Positions 18,699 to 29,567 of a stretch of DNA of 64,000 nucleotides are shown piece by piece; within the stretch, counting starts at the first letter, position 1, and the number at the start of each line of letters is the position of its first letter. The translations under genes and the position numbers were made by a program. The stretch is from Bordetella avium (GTDB lineage Bacteria > Pseudomonadota > Gammaproteobacteria > Burkholderiales > Burkholderiaceae_B), in NCBI RefSeq assembly GCF_034424645.1, contig NZ_CP139969.1, forward strand, positions 434,001 to 498,000. Reading direction: 5' to 3'. Below the pieces are notes generated by a model. It was not told where the DNA came from, made no database searches, and saw only the letters and a list, made by a program, of their open reading frames with translations.

Positions 18699-19196
18699 AT
18701 GAGCACTACCATTTCTCCGTCTGTCGGCCGTATTGGTCGCGGCATCGCGGTGGTCACGCTGGCCGCCGGTATGCTGGTTCTGGCGGGTTGCGCCAATCAC
18801 AGCGCCTCCAGCAGCGTCTACACCTATGGCCAAGCCCAGCGCGAACAAATTGTGCGGACGGGTACCGTGACGGGCGTGCGTCCGATCACCATCCAGACCG
18901 ACAAGTCCAGCGGCGTGGGCGCATTGGCTGGCGGCGCGCTTGGCGGTGTGGCGGGTAATGCCATTGGCGGCGGCACAGGCCGCACCATCGCGACGGTTGG
19001 CGGCGCCATCCTGGGCGCGCTCGCAGGCAACGTCGCCGAGAATCAGGTCGGCAAGACCTCGGGCTATGAAATCACGGTTCGCCTCGATAACGGCGAAACC
19101 CGTGTGGTGGCCCAGGAGGCCGATAATCCGGTCAGCGTGGGCCAGCGTGTGCAGGTTATCAGTGGCGGCGGCCCAACCCGCGTCGTTCCCTACTGA
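18699..19196 (+). CDS. SlyB/Pcp-like glycine-zipper outer-membrane lipoprotein
   Basis: A 165-residue lipoprotein: signal peptide with lipobox LAGC near residue 31, a short linker, a glycine-zipper segment (ALAGGALGGVAGNAIGGGTG and VGGAILGALAGNVAEN) and a C-terminal beta domain (YEITVRLDNGETRVVAQE). This is the SlyB/17-kDa antigen layout. SlyB in enteric bacteria stabilises the outer membrane under PhoPQ control. GAGGAGTCTCA precedes the ATG. It stands alone, ending at a terminator-like hairpin. Confidence 0.87.
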   Translation: MSTTISPSVGRIGRGIAVVTLAAGMLVLAGCANHSASSSVYTYGQAQREQIVRTGTVTGVRPITIQTDKSSGVGALAGGALGGVAGNAIGGGTGRTIATVGGAILGALAGNVAENQVGKTSGYEITVRLDNGETRVVAQEADNPVSVGQRVQVISGGGPTRVVPY

Positions 19197-19209
19197 GCGT
19201 CATGCGCCC

Positions 19210-19255
19210 ATGCCCTCCTGGCAAGCCATCAGGCTCTGTCCGGGAGGGCTTTTTA
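19210..19255 (+). terminator. Probable terminator after the SlyB-like gene
   Basis: GCCCTCCTGG near 19211 pairs with CCGGGAGGGC near 19240 (9 of 10 positions, one G-T), followed by TTTTTATTT. The loop is about 19 nt, longer than usual. Confidence 0.65.
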
Positions 19256-19289
19256 TTTGGCGAATACTGCCGAGTTCCCGGCTGTTTCA

Positions 19290-19330
19290 CATAAATGAAC
19301 GGTCTATTGCAGACGATTGCGTCATTTATG
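19290..19330. promoter_or_regulatory. Long inverted repeat upstream of the dlt-like operon
   Basis: CATAAATGA at 19290-19298 and TCATTTATG at 19322-19330 form a perfect 9-bp inverted repeat with a 23-bp spacer, lying about 63 bp upstream of a TATAGT -10 candidate. It could be an operator for a dimeric regulator with two half-sites, or a stem-loop. It does not match the BvgA heptad consensus well. Function is inferred from position only. Confidence 0.4.
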
Positions 19331-19392
19331 CAACGGCAGTGCTCGGTCTGAAAAAAACGCTGATTTTTCTGTATCTGGCAAGAAAAAATCGG

Positions 19393-19423
19393 TATAGTCC
19401 CGCTCCTGACTTCGGGTCGGGAG
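19393..19423 (+). promoter_or_regulatory. -10 element and UUCG-loop hairpin in the dlt leader
   Basis: TATAGT at 19393-19398 is a good -10 hexamer, though no clear -35 lies 17 bp upstream. Immediately after, CTCCTGAC / GTCGGGAG with a TTCG-containing loop (19403-19423) would form a stable hairpin at or near the 5' end of the mRNA. Such a cap may stabilise the transcript. The carrier-protein start is 38 bp further on. Confidence 0.4.
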
Positions 19424-19461
19424 TAACTGGCCTGACGAGGCGGCGTAGTAGCTGACACCTT

Positions 19462-19698
19462 ATGCATACAGAGCAAGAACTCCACACTCGCATTGCTGAA
19501 ATCGTTGAATCGATCGTCCTGAAAAAAGTGGCTGTCGACACCCCCCTGATTACCTCCGGCCTGGTGGATTCATTATCAGCGGTAGATATCACGCTTGCTG
19601 TCGAGTCGGAATACGGCTGCAGCATTCCAGCCCCGGAAATTGCCGAGCACCTGCAATCGGTGCGCACGCTTGCGGGATATGTCGCTTCCCACAGCTAA
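19462..19698 (+). CDS. dltC: DltC-like D-alanyl carrier protein
   Basis: A 78-residue acyl-carrier-type protein. The phosphopantetheine attachment serine is in GLVDSLSAVDI near residue 37, followed by helix II and AEHLQSVRTLAGYV at the C-terminus. First gene of a five-gene operon with DltD-, DltX-, DltB- and DltA-like products, so it most likely accepts D-alanine (or another small acyl group) from the DltA-like ligase. Its end overlaps the DltD-like gene by 20 bp. Alone it could be any acyl carrier; the context makes the DltC role likely. Confidence 0.82.
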   Translation: MHTEQELHTRIAEIVESIVLKKVAVDTPLITSGLVDSLSAVDITLAVESEYGCSIPAPEIAEHLQSVRTLAGYVASHS

Positions 19699-20854
19699 AG
19701 CCAGACTGCTGTCGCACATTGCGGCAGCAATCACCGCGAGCCTGTTGGCGCTGGCACTCTACTGGACGGCGGACCGCTTTCTGGACCGCAATGTACAGCC
19801 CATCTCCAGCTCCCCCTCCACCACCGATAACTATCTGCCCAATCTCGGACCTGATTGGGGAACTCAGCACGTCAATCTCGACCGCCTATCCCGCGCCCTG
19901 AGCGACGGCACCCTGGTGGTGCTGGGTTCATCAGAGTTGTCCAGCCATGACCTGCGTTTCGTTCCCTATCGTTTCTTTCCGCAGGAACTGAAAGTTCCCA
20001 CGCTGGCCTATGGCCACGCGATGTTCCAGTCCTATGGCATGGTCAGTGTGCTGGAGTCGGTTGCCGACGCCCTTACGCCTAACACCCGTTTGGTCATCAT
20101 GGTATCGCCCGCCTGGTTTGCGTCGGGCGGCCAGTTACCGCGTTCGGCCTTTGCCGAGCACGTCACCGGCCCGGTATGGGACCGTCTCTGGGACCGGTCG
20201 GCCACCCGTGAGCAAATGCAGACCTGGATCGGCGCCAATGCCAACTGGGGCTTGCTGTGGCTGCTGGCCAATGGCCAGATGGCCGAGTTCAAAGACAAGG
20301 TGGCCCTGTGGTGGCGCACGCGCAGTCAGCCGGCGCCCGACCGTCCGCGCAGCGCCTTGGCGGTGCCGGCCCACAAATATGTGGCCTGGCCATCTGCCGC
20401 CCGTTTATCGACCTCGCACTGGAACGAGCTGATAGAGCAGGCCATCGATGTCGAGCATGCCCTGGGCAGCAAGAATCCTTACAGCGTACGCGACGACTAC
20501 TATCAGCAGTATCTGGCATCGGTATCCTCGCCCGCACGCAATGAGTTTCCCGATATCTCGCCCATGAGCCGCCCTGAGCTGGGTGACCTGGCGCGTCTCA
20601 TGGCCCTGTTGCAGCAGCGCAAGGTGAGGGCTTATTTCGTGATTCAGCCCTTTAATCCCAAACTCATTCTGGATGTCGAGCGTTTTGACCCCGTCGCGGC
20701 CGCCATCAAGGGCATGTGCGAGCGCTACGACATGGGCTGCCTGGACCTCTACAGCATTCCGTTCGCGCCCGGGATGGTGCGAGACGACATGCACTTGGCC
20801 GAACTGGGATGGGCTCTGGCGGACCGGGGTATTGCGGAGTTTTTCTCGCGATGA
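19679..20854 (+). CDS. dltD: DltD-like serine acyltransferase
   Basis: A 391-residue protein with an N-terminal membrane helix (LLSHIAAAITASLLALALYW) and a large extracytoplasmic SGNH-like domain. The nucleophile motif is VVLGSSELSSHDL near residue 80, and the distal DDMHLAELGW near residue 373 supplies the Asp and His of a catalytic triad. DltD of Gram-positive bacteria passes D-alanine to the cell-surface acceptor. Here the acceptor is unknown. The ATG at 19679 overlaps the carrier gene; the TGA overlaps the ATG of the small next gene. Confidence 0.85.
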   Translation: MSLPTAKARLLSHIAAAITASLLALALYWTADRFLDRNVQPISSSPSTTDNYLPNLGPDWGTQHVNLDRLSRALSDGTLVVLGSSELSSHDLRFVPYRFFPQELKVPTLAYGHAMFQSYGMVSVLESVADALTPNTRLVIMVSPAWFASGGQLPRSAFAEHVTGPVWDRLWDRSATREQMQTWIGANANWGLLWLLANGQMAEFKDKVALWWRTRSQPAPDRPRSALAVPAHKYVAWPSAARLSTSHWNELIEQAIDVEHALGSKNPYSVRDDYYQQYLASVSSPARNEFPDISPMSRPELGDLARLMALLQQRKVRAYFVIQPFNPKLILDVERFDPVAAAIKGMCERYDMGCLDLYSIPFAPGMVRDDMHLAELGWALADRGIAEFFSR

Positions 20855-20976
20855 AACGCTTTTTCTGGCACCTCTGCCTTTACCTCGGCCTGATTCTGGT
20901 CTTTATTCTGCAAGCGCAACCCACCACGGGTAGCGGCGGGCCGATCAAGGTCGAATTTCAATACCAGCAGTTCTGA
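20851..20976 (+). CDS. dltX: DltX-like membrane micropeptide with C-terminal F-x-Y-x-x-F
   Basis: A 41-residue reading frame joined to the DltD-like gene by an ATGA overlap and followed by the DltB-like gene after 10 bp. It has a charged N-terminus (MKR), one membrane helix (FFWHLCLYLGLILVFILQA) and a short extracytoplasmic tail ending VEFQYQQF. The last six residues, F-Q-Y-Q-Q-F, fit the F-x-Y-x-x-F ending of Gram-positive DltX (typically F-I-Y-N-E-F), whose tyrosine has been proposed as the acyl relay between DltB and DltD. Its place inside the operon, size, topology and tail agree. Homology outside the tail is not measurable by eye. Confidence 0.68.
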   Translation: MKRFFWHLCLYLGLILVFILQAQPTTGSGGPIKVEFQYQQF

Positions 20977-20986
20977 ACCTAGCCTC

Positions 20987-22114
20987 ATGGAATTATTCGG
21001 CAGTCTGAATTTCTTCGGGGGCGCCCTGCTGGGTGGTCTGGGTCTCTTGCTTTACCGCTTCCTGGCGTTGCCCTGGCGGCTCGACTATCGCCATGTGATG
21101 GCGCTGTTGTCCGTGCTGATCTGGCTGGCTGTTTTTGGCGTGCGTCCTTGGCAGCCGCTGGCATTATTGGCCGTGTCGGGCGCCGCAGTCTGGGGCAACC
21201 GGCGCGGCTGGCTGCCGACATGGGTGTCGGTCATCGTCATCATGACCCCGCTATTACTGGTCAAAACGGGTACGACACAGTTGCCCGGCATGCTGGGTCT
21301 GTCTTTCGCCACCTTCCGCGCCATTGACGTGCTGTTGTTCGCCTCGCGCAATGAGCGGCTGTCGCCCTTGGACTATTTCGTCTATCTGTTTTTCCCGCTG
21401 ACTTTGCTGGCCGGCCCCATGTATCGCTGGCGCGCCTTTCAGACAGATTTGCGGCGCGGTTATGACGGCGTGACGCTCAATGCCTGGTTGGGTGGGTTGG
21501 AGCTCACACTTCTGGGCGTCATTCAGAAATTCGGCCTGGCTGAAGCCATCTGGCGTTATGGGCTCTCCACGCTGGATGCGCACGATTACTCACTGACCGG
21601 CGTGGCCGCCAACGCCACGCTCTATAGCCTTTATCTGTTTTTCGATTTTGCAGGCTATAGCAATATGGCGATAGGCATAGGCATGTTGTTTGGCTTTGTG
21701 CTGCCGGTCAATTTTCGCAACCCATTGGCTTCGAGCAATCCGCAGGACTTTTGGCGGCGCTGGCACATCAGTCTTTCCGAATGGCTGCGTGACGTGGTGT
21801 TCATGCCGATTTACAAGGCGCTGGCCAAGACCTCCTTTTTTGGGCGTCACCGTCTGGCCGCGCAAAACATCGGCATCTTCGCCACGCTGATCGCTATGGG
21901 CATCTGGAACGGCCTGAATTGGCATTACGTCATCAGCGGCATCATGTTCGGCACCTATTCCGTCGCTCATAATCTTCTGGTCAATGCGGCGCGCACACGC
22001 CCCGCCTTGGCCGCCTGGCTGGCCATCGGCTGGGTGAAATTCTCCGGCCGGGTGATTACGCTCATTCTGGCCTCCCTGGCGCTATATGTATTTAGCGGCC
22101 GCAGCCCGATCTGA
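20987..22114 (+). CDS. dltB: DltB-like MBOAT acyltransferase
   Basis: A 375-residue polytopic membrane protein of the MBOAT family. Signatures are YLFFDFAGYSNMAIGIGMLFG, NFRNPLASSNPQDFWRRWHISLSEWLRD and, near residue 315, GIWNGLNWHYVISG with the MBOAT histidine. Family members make a funnel through which the carrier-bound acyl group crosses the inner membrane. It is flanked by the DltX-like peptide and the DltA-like ligase, which points to D-alanine export rather than alginate or sterol acylation. Confidence 0.88.
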   Translation: MELFGSLNFFGGALLGGLGLLLYRFLALPWRLDYRHVMALLSVLIWLAVFGVRPWQPLALLAVSGAAVWGNRRGWLPTWVSVIVIMTPLLLVKTGTTQLPGMLGLSFATFRAIDVLLFASRNERLSPLDYFVYLFFPLTLLAGPMYRWRAFQTDLRRGYDGVTLNAWLGGLELTLLGVIQKFGLAEAIWRYGLSTLDAHDYSLTGVAANATLYSLYLFFDFAGYSNMAIGIGMLFGFVLPVNFRNPLASSNPQDFWRRWHISLSEWLRDVVFMPIYKALAKTSFFGRHRLAAQNIGIFATLIAMGIWNGLNWHYVISGIMFGTYSVAHNLLVNAARTRPALAAWLAIGWVKFSGRVITLILASLALYVFSGRSPI

Positions 22115-22124
22115 GCTCACAAGC

Positions 22125-23561
22125 ATGCGTTTTGATCTGAATACCTTTGAGTTTGTGCCCACGGCGCGCGCGCCGCAGGCCCTGGCCGTTGTGGGCGCCG
22201 ACCGGACGCTCAGTTGGGAGGCTTTGGCCGAGGCCGCCGCCGTCTGGGTCGAGCGGGCCCGTGCGCAAGGCATCACGGCCGATGTGCCGGTTGTCATCTA
22301 TGGCCACAAGCAGGCCGGCTTCTTTGTCGCTATGGTGGGTGCGTTGATGCTGGGCGCGCCCTTCGTGCCGGTGGATACGATTTATCCGGCCGAGCGTCTG
22401 CGCCGTATCGTCGAGATCGTGGGTGCGGGCGCCGTCTATGATGCTGAGACAGACCAATTCGAAACGGGCGCGCCGCAAGCGCAGGCGCTCGAAGAAAAAG
22501 GCCTGGCCTATGTGATCTTTACGTCGGGCAGCACGGGAGACCCCAAAGGCGTGCAGATCGGCCGCGAAAGCGTGGCGCTGTTGGGCGAGTGGATGGCAGG
22601 TTTCGGGCTGGGCGATGCGCCGGTTTTCATGAATCAGGCGCCGTTCAGTTTCGATCTGTCTATGTACGAAGTGTTCGGCACGTTGGCGCTGGGCGGCAGT
22701 TGTGTGCTCAACGCCCGTGAACAGATTGCTTCCCAGGCGCAGTGGTATAGGCGCTTGGCCGAGTATGGCATCAGCTGCTGGGTCTCCACGCCTTCTTTCG
22801 CCCATCAGCAATTGGTGAGCCGCGATTTCGCGCCGGGCGCACTGCCCACGCTCGATACTTTTCTCTTCTGTGGCGAACCGTTGACCCTTGCTTTGGCCAA
22901 GAAGTTGCGTCAGCGCTTTCCTGATGCCCGCATCCTGAACACCTACGGCCCGACCGAGGCGACTGTCGCAACCACGCTCATCGAGGTCGATGAAGCGGTG
23001 ATTGCCGCCCACGATCCTTTGCCTATCGGCTACGCCAAGCCGCAGGCGCATGTGTATATCGACCAGGGAGAGCTCTGCATCGTTGGCGACCACGTCATGC
23101 GCGGCTACCTCAACCGTCCCGATCTGAACGCAAGCAAGTGCTTTCGCGCAGAAGATGGCCGCCGAGGTTTTCGTACCGGCGATCTTGGCGAGGCAGGAGA
23201 GGGAGGGTTGCTGTTCTGCCGTGGTCGCATTGACGACCAGATCAAGCTCAATGGCTATCGCATCGAATTATCAGAAATTGACGCCGCGCTGCATGATCTG
23301 AGCGGGGTCCGAGGCGGCGCTTGTGCGGTGCTGCGTCGTCCCGACGGTACGGCGGTGCGCCTGATCGGTTTTCTGGAAAGCGGCGCCGAGGCGGCCCGCT
23401 TTGCGGAGGATGTGCGCCAGAATGACTGGAAGACGCAACTCGCGCAACGCCTGCCGCCCTATATGGTGCCTTCGGAACTGGTGGTCTGCCCAGAGCTGCC
23501 GGTCTCGAATAATCACAAGACCGACCGTAAGAAGCTGCTCGACATCTACGCCGCCCTGTGA
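22125..23561 (+). CDS. dltA: DltA-like D-alanine--carrier protein ligase
   Basis: A 478-residue adenylate-forming enzyme. Core motifs are A3 VIFTSGSTGDPKGVQIG, A5 NTYGPTEATVA, A7/A8 GFRTGDLGE and RGRIDDQIKLNGYRIELSEID, and the A10 lysine region NNHKTDRKKLL. It would activate D-alanine with ATP and load it on the carrier protein encoded at 19462. The ATG at 22125 lies 10 bp after the DltB-like gene. Last gene of the operon. D-alanine specificity is inferred from context, not from residues I can check. Confidence 0.86.
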   Translation: MRFDLNTFEFVPTARAPQALAVVGADRTLSWEALAEAAAVWVERARAQGITADVPVVIYGHKQAGFFVAMVGALMLGAPFVPVDTIYPAERLRRIVEIVGAGAVYDAETDQFETGAPQAQALEEKGLAYVIFTSGSTGDPKGVQIGRESVALLGEWMAGFGLGDAPVFMNQAPFSFDLSMYEVFGTLALGGSCVLNAREQIASQAQWYRRLAEYGISCWVSTPSFAHQQLVSRDFAPGALPTLDTFLFCGEPLTLALAKKLRQRFPDARILNTYGPTEATVATTLIEVDEAVIAAHDPLPIGYAKPQAHVYIDQGELCIVGDHVMRGYLNRPDLNASKCFRAEDGRRGFRTGDLGEAGEGGLLFCRGRIDDQIKLNGYRIELSEIDAALHDLSGVRGGACAVLRRPDGTAVRLIGFLESGAEAARFAEDVRQNDWKTQLAQRLPPYMVPSELVVCPELPVSNNHKTDRKKLLDIYAAL

Positions 23562-23582
23562 GCGGCGCAGGGCCGGGAGGCT

Positions 23583-24134
23583 TCAGGCCAGGTATGACAA
23601 GCGGGTCAGCAGCATAATCAAGACCTGCGCCAGAAGCAGCACCACCAGCGGCGAGAAATCAATGCTGGTGCGCGGCAGGATGCGGCGGATCGGGTTCAGG
23701 ATGGGGGCGCTCAAGGTCTGTAGCAAAGGCATGATGGGCGACATCGGGTTGACCCACGACAGCACGGCCTGAATCAGTGTCAGCCACACGATGAGGTTGA
23801 GCGCCCAGCGCACTTCGGTGAGCAAGGCCGCAAGCAGAATGCGCGGCAGGCCGCTGGCTGATGGCAGTGCGCCGAAGGCGGCCACGGTCAGCAAAATGAA
23901 AAACACCAGGGCTGCTAGCCAAGCGGCGAACAGACTGCTCCAGTCCACACGTCCCGTTGCAGGAATCACGCGGCGCAATGGCAATACCAGCCAGTTGGTG
24001 CATTGATAAATCGTGCGGGCCAGAGGATTGAACGGGTGCAGGCGCACGGCGTGCATCCACGCGCGCAATAGCAGGGCCGCGCCGAAAAGCGTGAACAGAA
24101 TGTCGATAATAAAACCAAAAATATCGCCGATCAT
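23583..24134 (-). CDS. YggT family integral membrane protein
   Basis: A 183-residue membrane protein with two YGGT repeats: RLHPFNPLARTIYQCTNWLVLPLRRVIP in the first half and QAVLSWVNPMSPIMPLLQTLSAPILNPIRRILP in the second. At least four membrane helices are visible. YggT proteins are linked to osmotic tolerance and membrane organisation in some bacteria, but the function is not defined. It converges on dltA with 21 bp between stops. Confidence 0.87.
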   Translation of the reverse strand: MIGDIFGFIIDILFTLFGAALLLRAWMHAVRLHPFNPLARTIYQCTNWLVLPLRRVIPATGRVDWSSLFAAWLAALVFFILLTVAAFGALPSASGLPRILLAALLTEVRWALNLIVWLTLIQAVLSWVNPMSPIMPLLQTLSAPILNPIRRILPRTSIDFSPLVVLLLAQVLIMLLTRLSYLA

Positions 24135-24244
24135 GGCCTATCTACCGAGAGTAACGTCGCCTATTGTCTCATGATGAGCGCTCTCATATTGACGGTGAGG
24201 GCGTCTGCTAGGCGTTCTGCCTGAGCTGCTGGGCAGGCAAGAAA

Positions 24245-24272
24245 AAACCGCCTGGCTTATGCCAGGCGGTTT
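24245..24272 (-). terminator. Rho-independent terminator after the histone H1-like gene
   Basis: AAACCGCCTGGC and GCCAGGCGGTTT make a perfect 12-bp stem around a 4-nt loop. On the minus strand it is followed by a T run (TTTTTTC including stem bases). It lies 30 bp after the stop of the histone-like gene and could also act on the plus strand. Confidence 0.88.
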
Positions 24273-24301
24273 AATACCTACCTTAGCCGGGCAAGTCCGA
24301 A

Positions 24302-25063
24302 TTACGGACGGCCACCGGTCGGGAAGGGCCACGATGCGGCCGGGTTCAGCACCGTCTTGGCGCCCGGGGCAGCAGCCGTGGTCGGCGGCGTGGCGGGCTT
24401 TTTGGGGGCAGCCTTCTTGGCGACGGCTTTCTTGGCAGCCGGTTTCACGGCAGCAGCAGGCTTGGTCGCAGCGGCTTTCTTGGCGGCAGCGGGCTTGGTG
24501 GCGGCAGCTTTCTTGGCCACAGCGGGCTTCTTGGCGACGACAGCCTTCTTGGCCACGGCGGGCTTCTTGGCGGCGACAGCCTTTTTGGCCACAGCGGGCT
24601 TCTTGGCGGCGATAGCCTTTTTGGCTACGGCGGGCTTCTTGGCAGCGACAGCCTTCTTGGCCACAGCGGGCTTCTTGGCGGCGACAGCCTTTTTGGCCAC
24701 GGCGGGCTTCTTGGCAGCGACAGCCTTCTTGGCCACGGCGGGCTTCTTGGCAGCGACAGCCTTCTTGGCCACAGCGGGCTTCTTGGCGGCGACAGCCTTT
24801 TTGGCCACGGCGGGCTTCTTGGCGGCGACAGCCTTTTTGGCCACGGCGGGCTTCTTGGCAGCGACAGCCTTCTTGGCCACAGCGGGCTTCTTGGCGGCGA
24901 CAGCCTTTTTGGCCACGGCGGGCTTCTTAGCAGCGACAGCCTTCTTTACAGCGACTTTCTTGACCGCAGTGGCTTTTTTGGCCGGCGCGGCCTTCTTCGC
25001 CACAGCCTTGGTGGCGGCGGGTTTCTTCACCGCCGGCTTGGCGGCTTTCTTGGCAGTTGCCAT
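24302..25063 (-). CDS. bph1: Histone H1-like DNA-binding protein (BpH1 type)
   Basis: A 253-residue, highly basic protein made almost only of Lys, Ala, Val and Pro. After an N-terminal MATAKKAAKPAVKKPAATKA come 12 near-identical 12-residue units (KKPAVAKKAVAA), then AATKPAAAKK repeats and a tail ending WPFPTGGRP. It resembles the eukaryotic histone H1 C-terminal domain, BpH1 of Bordetella and Hc2 of Chlamydia, which bind and compact DNA. AAGGAG sits 7 nt before the ATG at 25063; the ATG at 25069 is too close to it. The repeat number is expected to vary among strains. Confidence 0.92.
   Translation of the reverse strand: MATAKKAAKPAVKKPAATKAVAKKAAPAKKATAVKKVAVKKAVAAKKPAVAKKAVAAKKPAVAKKAVAAKKPAVAKKAVAAKKPAVAKKAVAAKKPAVAKKAVAAKKPAVAKKAVAAKKPAVAKKAVAAKKPAVAKKAVAAKKPAVAKKAIAAKKPAVAKKAVAAKKPAVAKKAVVAKKPAVAKKAAATKPAAAKKAAATKPAAAVKPAAKKAVAKKAAPKKPATPPTTAAAPGAKTVLNPAASWPFPTGGRP
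24512..24945 (-). repeat. Twelve 36-bp tandem repeats within bph1
   Basis: Twelve units of 36 bp, each coding for KKPAVAKKAVAA with small changes (one AIAA, one AVVA, last AAAT). Units differ by silent changes (GGCGGC/GGCAGC, TTTTTG/TTCTTG) that alternate, which suggests duplication of two-unit blocks. Because 36 is a multiple of 3, gain or loss keeps the frame and changes only protein length. Confidence 0.93.
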
Positions 25064-25210
25064 GGTCATGCTCCTTAGGTTCAGGGGTCCCAGAACTTAA
25101 ACCCGTGTCACGGCACGCCAACGGCGAACCGCACCCGGGCTATTCATCGGCGCATGCCACTGTCCCTCGCAGGTGACAGTCTCGCGGCTTGCGCTAATGA
25201 ATTCAGCACA

Positions 25211-25361
25211 GCCATTTGATATGGCCCCCGTCAATGATGGGGCGCGAGCCATTTCAAATGGCATCGGTAGGCGCCAGCGAACCGGCAGCCTACCGTTACG
25301 TTCTACGTGTACCGAATACACCACAACCGGGAGCGGAACCTGGTGGGCCATTGATGGCCCA
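25211..25361. repeat. Three GCCAT/ATGGC palindromes between nrdB and bph1
   Basis: The 303-bp gap between nrdB and bph1 holds three palindromes with the same ends: GCCATTTGATATGGC at 25211-25225, GCCATTTCAAATGGC at 25248-25262 (perfect 7-bp arms), and TGGGCCATTGATGGCCCA at 25344-25361 (perfect 8-bp arms), the last only 6 bp past the nrdB stop. No T run follows on the minus strand. They may be 3' hairpins of the nrdAB mRNA or operator sites for bph1. I see no convincing gene in this gap. Confidence 0.6.
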
Positions 25362-25366
25362 GGCTG

Positions 25367-26551
25367 TCATTCCCAGCTCAGTGTGCCACCGGTTTGGTAT
25401 TCGATCACACGAGTTTCAAAAAAGTTGCGTTCCTTTTTCAGGTCGATCATTTCCGCCATCCACGGGAAGGGGTTCTCTTCCTGTGGATACAGAGGCTCGA
25501 TGCCGATCTGCTGGCAACGGCGGTTGGCGATGAAGCGCAGGTACGATTTGAACATCGGCGCATTCAGGCCCAACACACCGCGCGGCATGGTGTCCTCAGC
25601 GTAAGCGTATTCGAGTTCCACTGCTTTGCGGAAGAGCTCGCGAATTTCTTCGCGGAACTCGGGCGTCCACAGGTGGGGGTTCTCGAGCTTGATGGTGTTG
25701 ATCAGGTCGATGCCGAAGTTGCAATGCATGGATTCATCGCGAAGGATGTACATGTATTGCTCGGCGGCGCCGGTCATTTTGTTCTGCCGGCCCAACGCCA
25801 GAATCTGCGTGAAGCCAACGTAGAAGAACAGACCTTCCATCAGGCATGCGAACACGATCAGGGACTTTAGAAGCGTCTGGTCGGCTTCCGGGGTGCCCGT
25901 CTTGAAATTCGGATCGGCGATGGCGTCGATGAACGGAATCAGAAATTCATCCTTGGCGCGGATCGAGGGAACCTCGTTATACGCGTTGAAGATTTCCGAT
26001 TCGTCCAGATCCAGGCTTTCAACGATGTATTGATAAGCGTGGGTATGGATGGCTTCTTCGAAAGCCTGGCGCAGCAGGAACTGGCGGCACTCGGGCGCCG
26101 TGATGTGGCGATAGGTGCCCAGCACGATGTTATTGGCGGCCAGTGAGTCGGCCGTCACGAAAAAGCCCAGGTTGCGCTTGACGATGCGGCGCTCGTCTTC
26201 AGTCAAGCCGTTGGGGTTTTTCCAAAGCGCGATGTCGCGAGACATGTTGATCTCTTGCGGCATCCAGTGGTTGGCGCAAGTGGCCAGGTATTTTTCCCAG
26301 GCCCACTTGTACTTGAACGGCACAAGCTGGTTGACGTCCGTTTGACCATTGATGATGCGCTTGTCTGCAACTTTGACGCGTTGTGCGGTGTTGCCCAGGT
26401 CGGCCGCAGATTGCGGCGCGGCCGGGGTGGGCATGGCCGAGTCGCCAAACACGCCGGTGGCGGCGCGCACCGGCTCGGGCGCAGCGCCACCCGCGCCCGT
26501 CGGCGCGGGCGAGGTTTGTTTGGCGAGGTTGTCGTCTTCCCAATTAAGCAT
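25367..26551 (-). CDS. nrdB: Ribonucleoside-diphosphate reductase subunit beta
   Basis: NrdB, 394 residues, houses the di-iron/tyrosyl-radical centre of class I ribonucleotide reductase. Metal ligands and radical are visible: the aspartate in [25 protein letters not shown] (Glu, His and the radical Tyr), [11 protein letters not shown] (Glu) and [12 protein letters not shown] (Glu and His). A Pro/Ala-rich stretch of some 45 residues precedes the core. It follows nrdA by 21 bp, so it should share the NrdR-controlled promoter upstream of nrdA. Confidence 0.96.
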   Translation of the reverse strand: MLNWEDDNLAKQTSPAPTGAGGAAPEPVRAATGVFGDSAMPTPAAPQSAADLGNTAQRVKVADKRIINGQTDVNQLVPFKYKWAWEKYLATCANHWMPQEINMSRDIALWKNPNGLTEDERRIVKRNLGFFVTADSLAANNIVLGTYRHITAPECRQFLLRQAFEEAIHTHAYQYIVESLDLDESEIFNAYNEVPSIRAKDEFLIPFIDAIADPNFKTGTPEADQTLLKSLIVFACLMEGLFFYVGFTQILALGRQNKMTGAAEQYMYILRDESMHCNFGIDLINTIKLENPHLWTPEFREEIRELFRKAVELEYAYAEDTMPRGVLGLNAPMFKSYLRFIANRRCQQIGIEPLYPQEENPFPWMAEMIDLKKERNFFETRVIEYQTGGTLSWE

Positions 26552-26572
26552 GATCGAATTCTCCGAATATCG

Positions 26573-29485
<2,913 letters not shown>

Positions 29486-29567
29486 GGAAGCTCCTGTGCG
29501 AATAGCGGAAACGGGACATGGCCGAGCCATGTCGGAACAAAAAATTCGGTGCGAGGGGAAGGAAATG

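Noticed and set aside
24357..25100. Repetitive hydrophobic plus-strand frame (GFLAATAFLATA repeats)
   Set aside because: Exact antisense of the histone H1-like repeats; the minus-strand gene has a good ribosome site, terminator and known family.
25097..25351. 84-codon minus-strand frame between bph1 and nrdB
   Set aside because: Spans the palindromes, lacks a ribosome site and has no domain; more likely non-coding.
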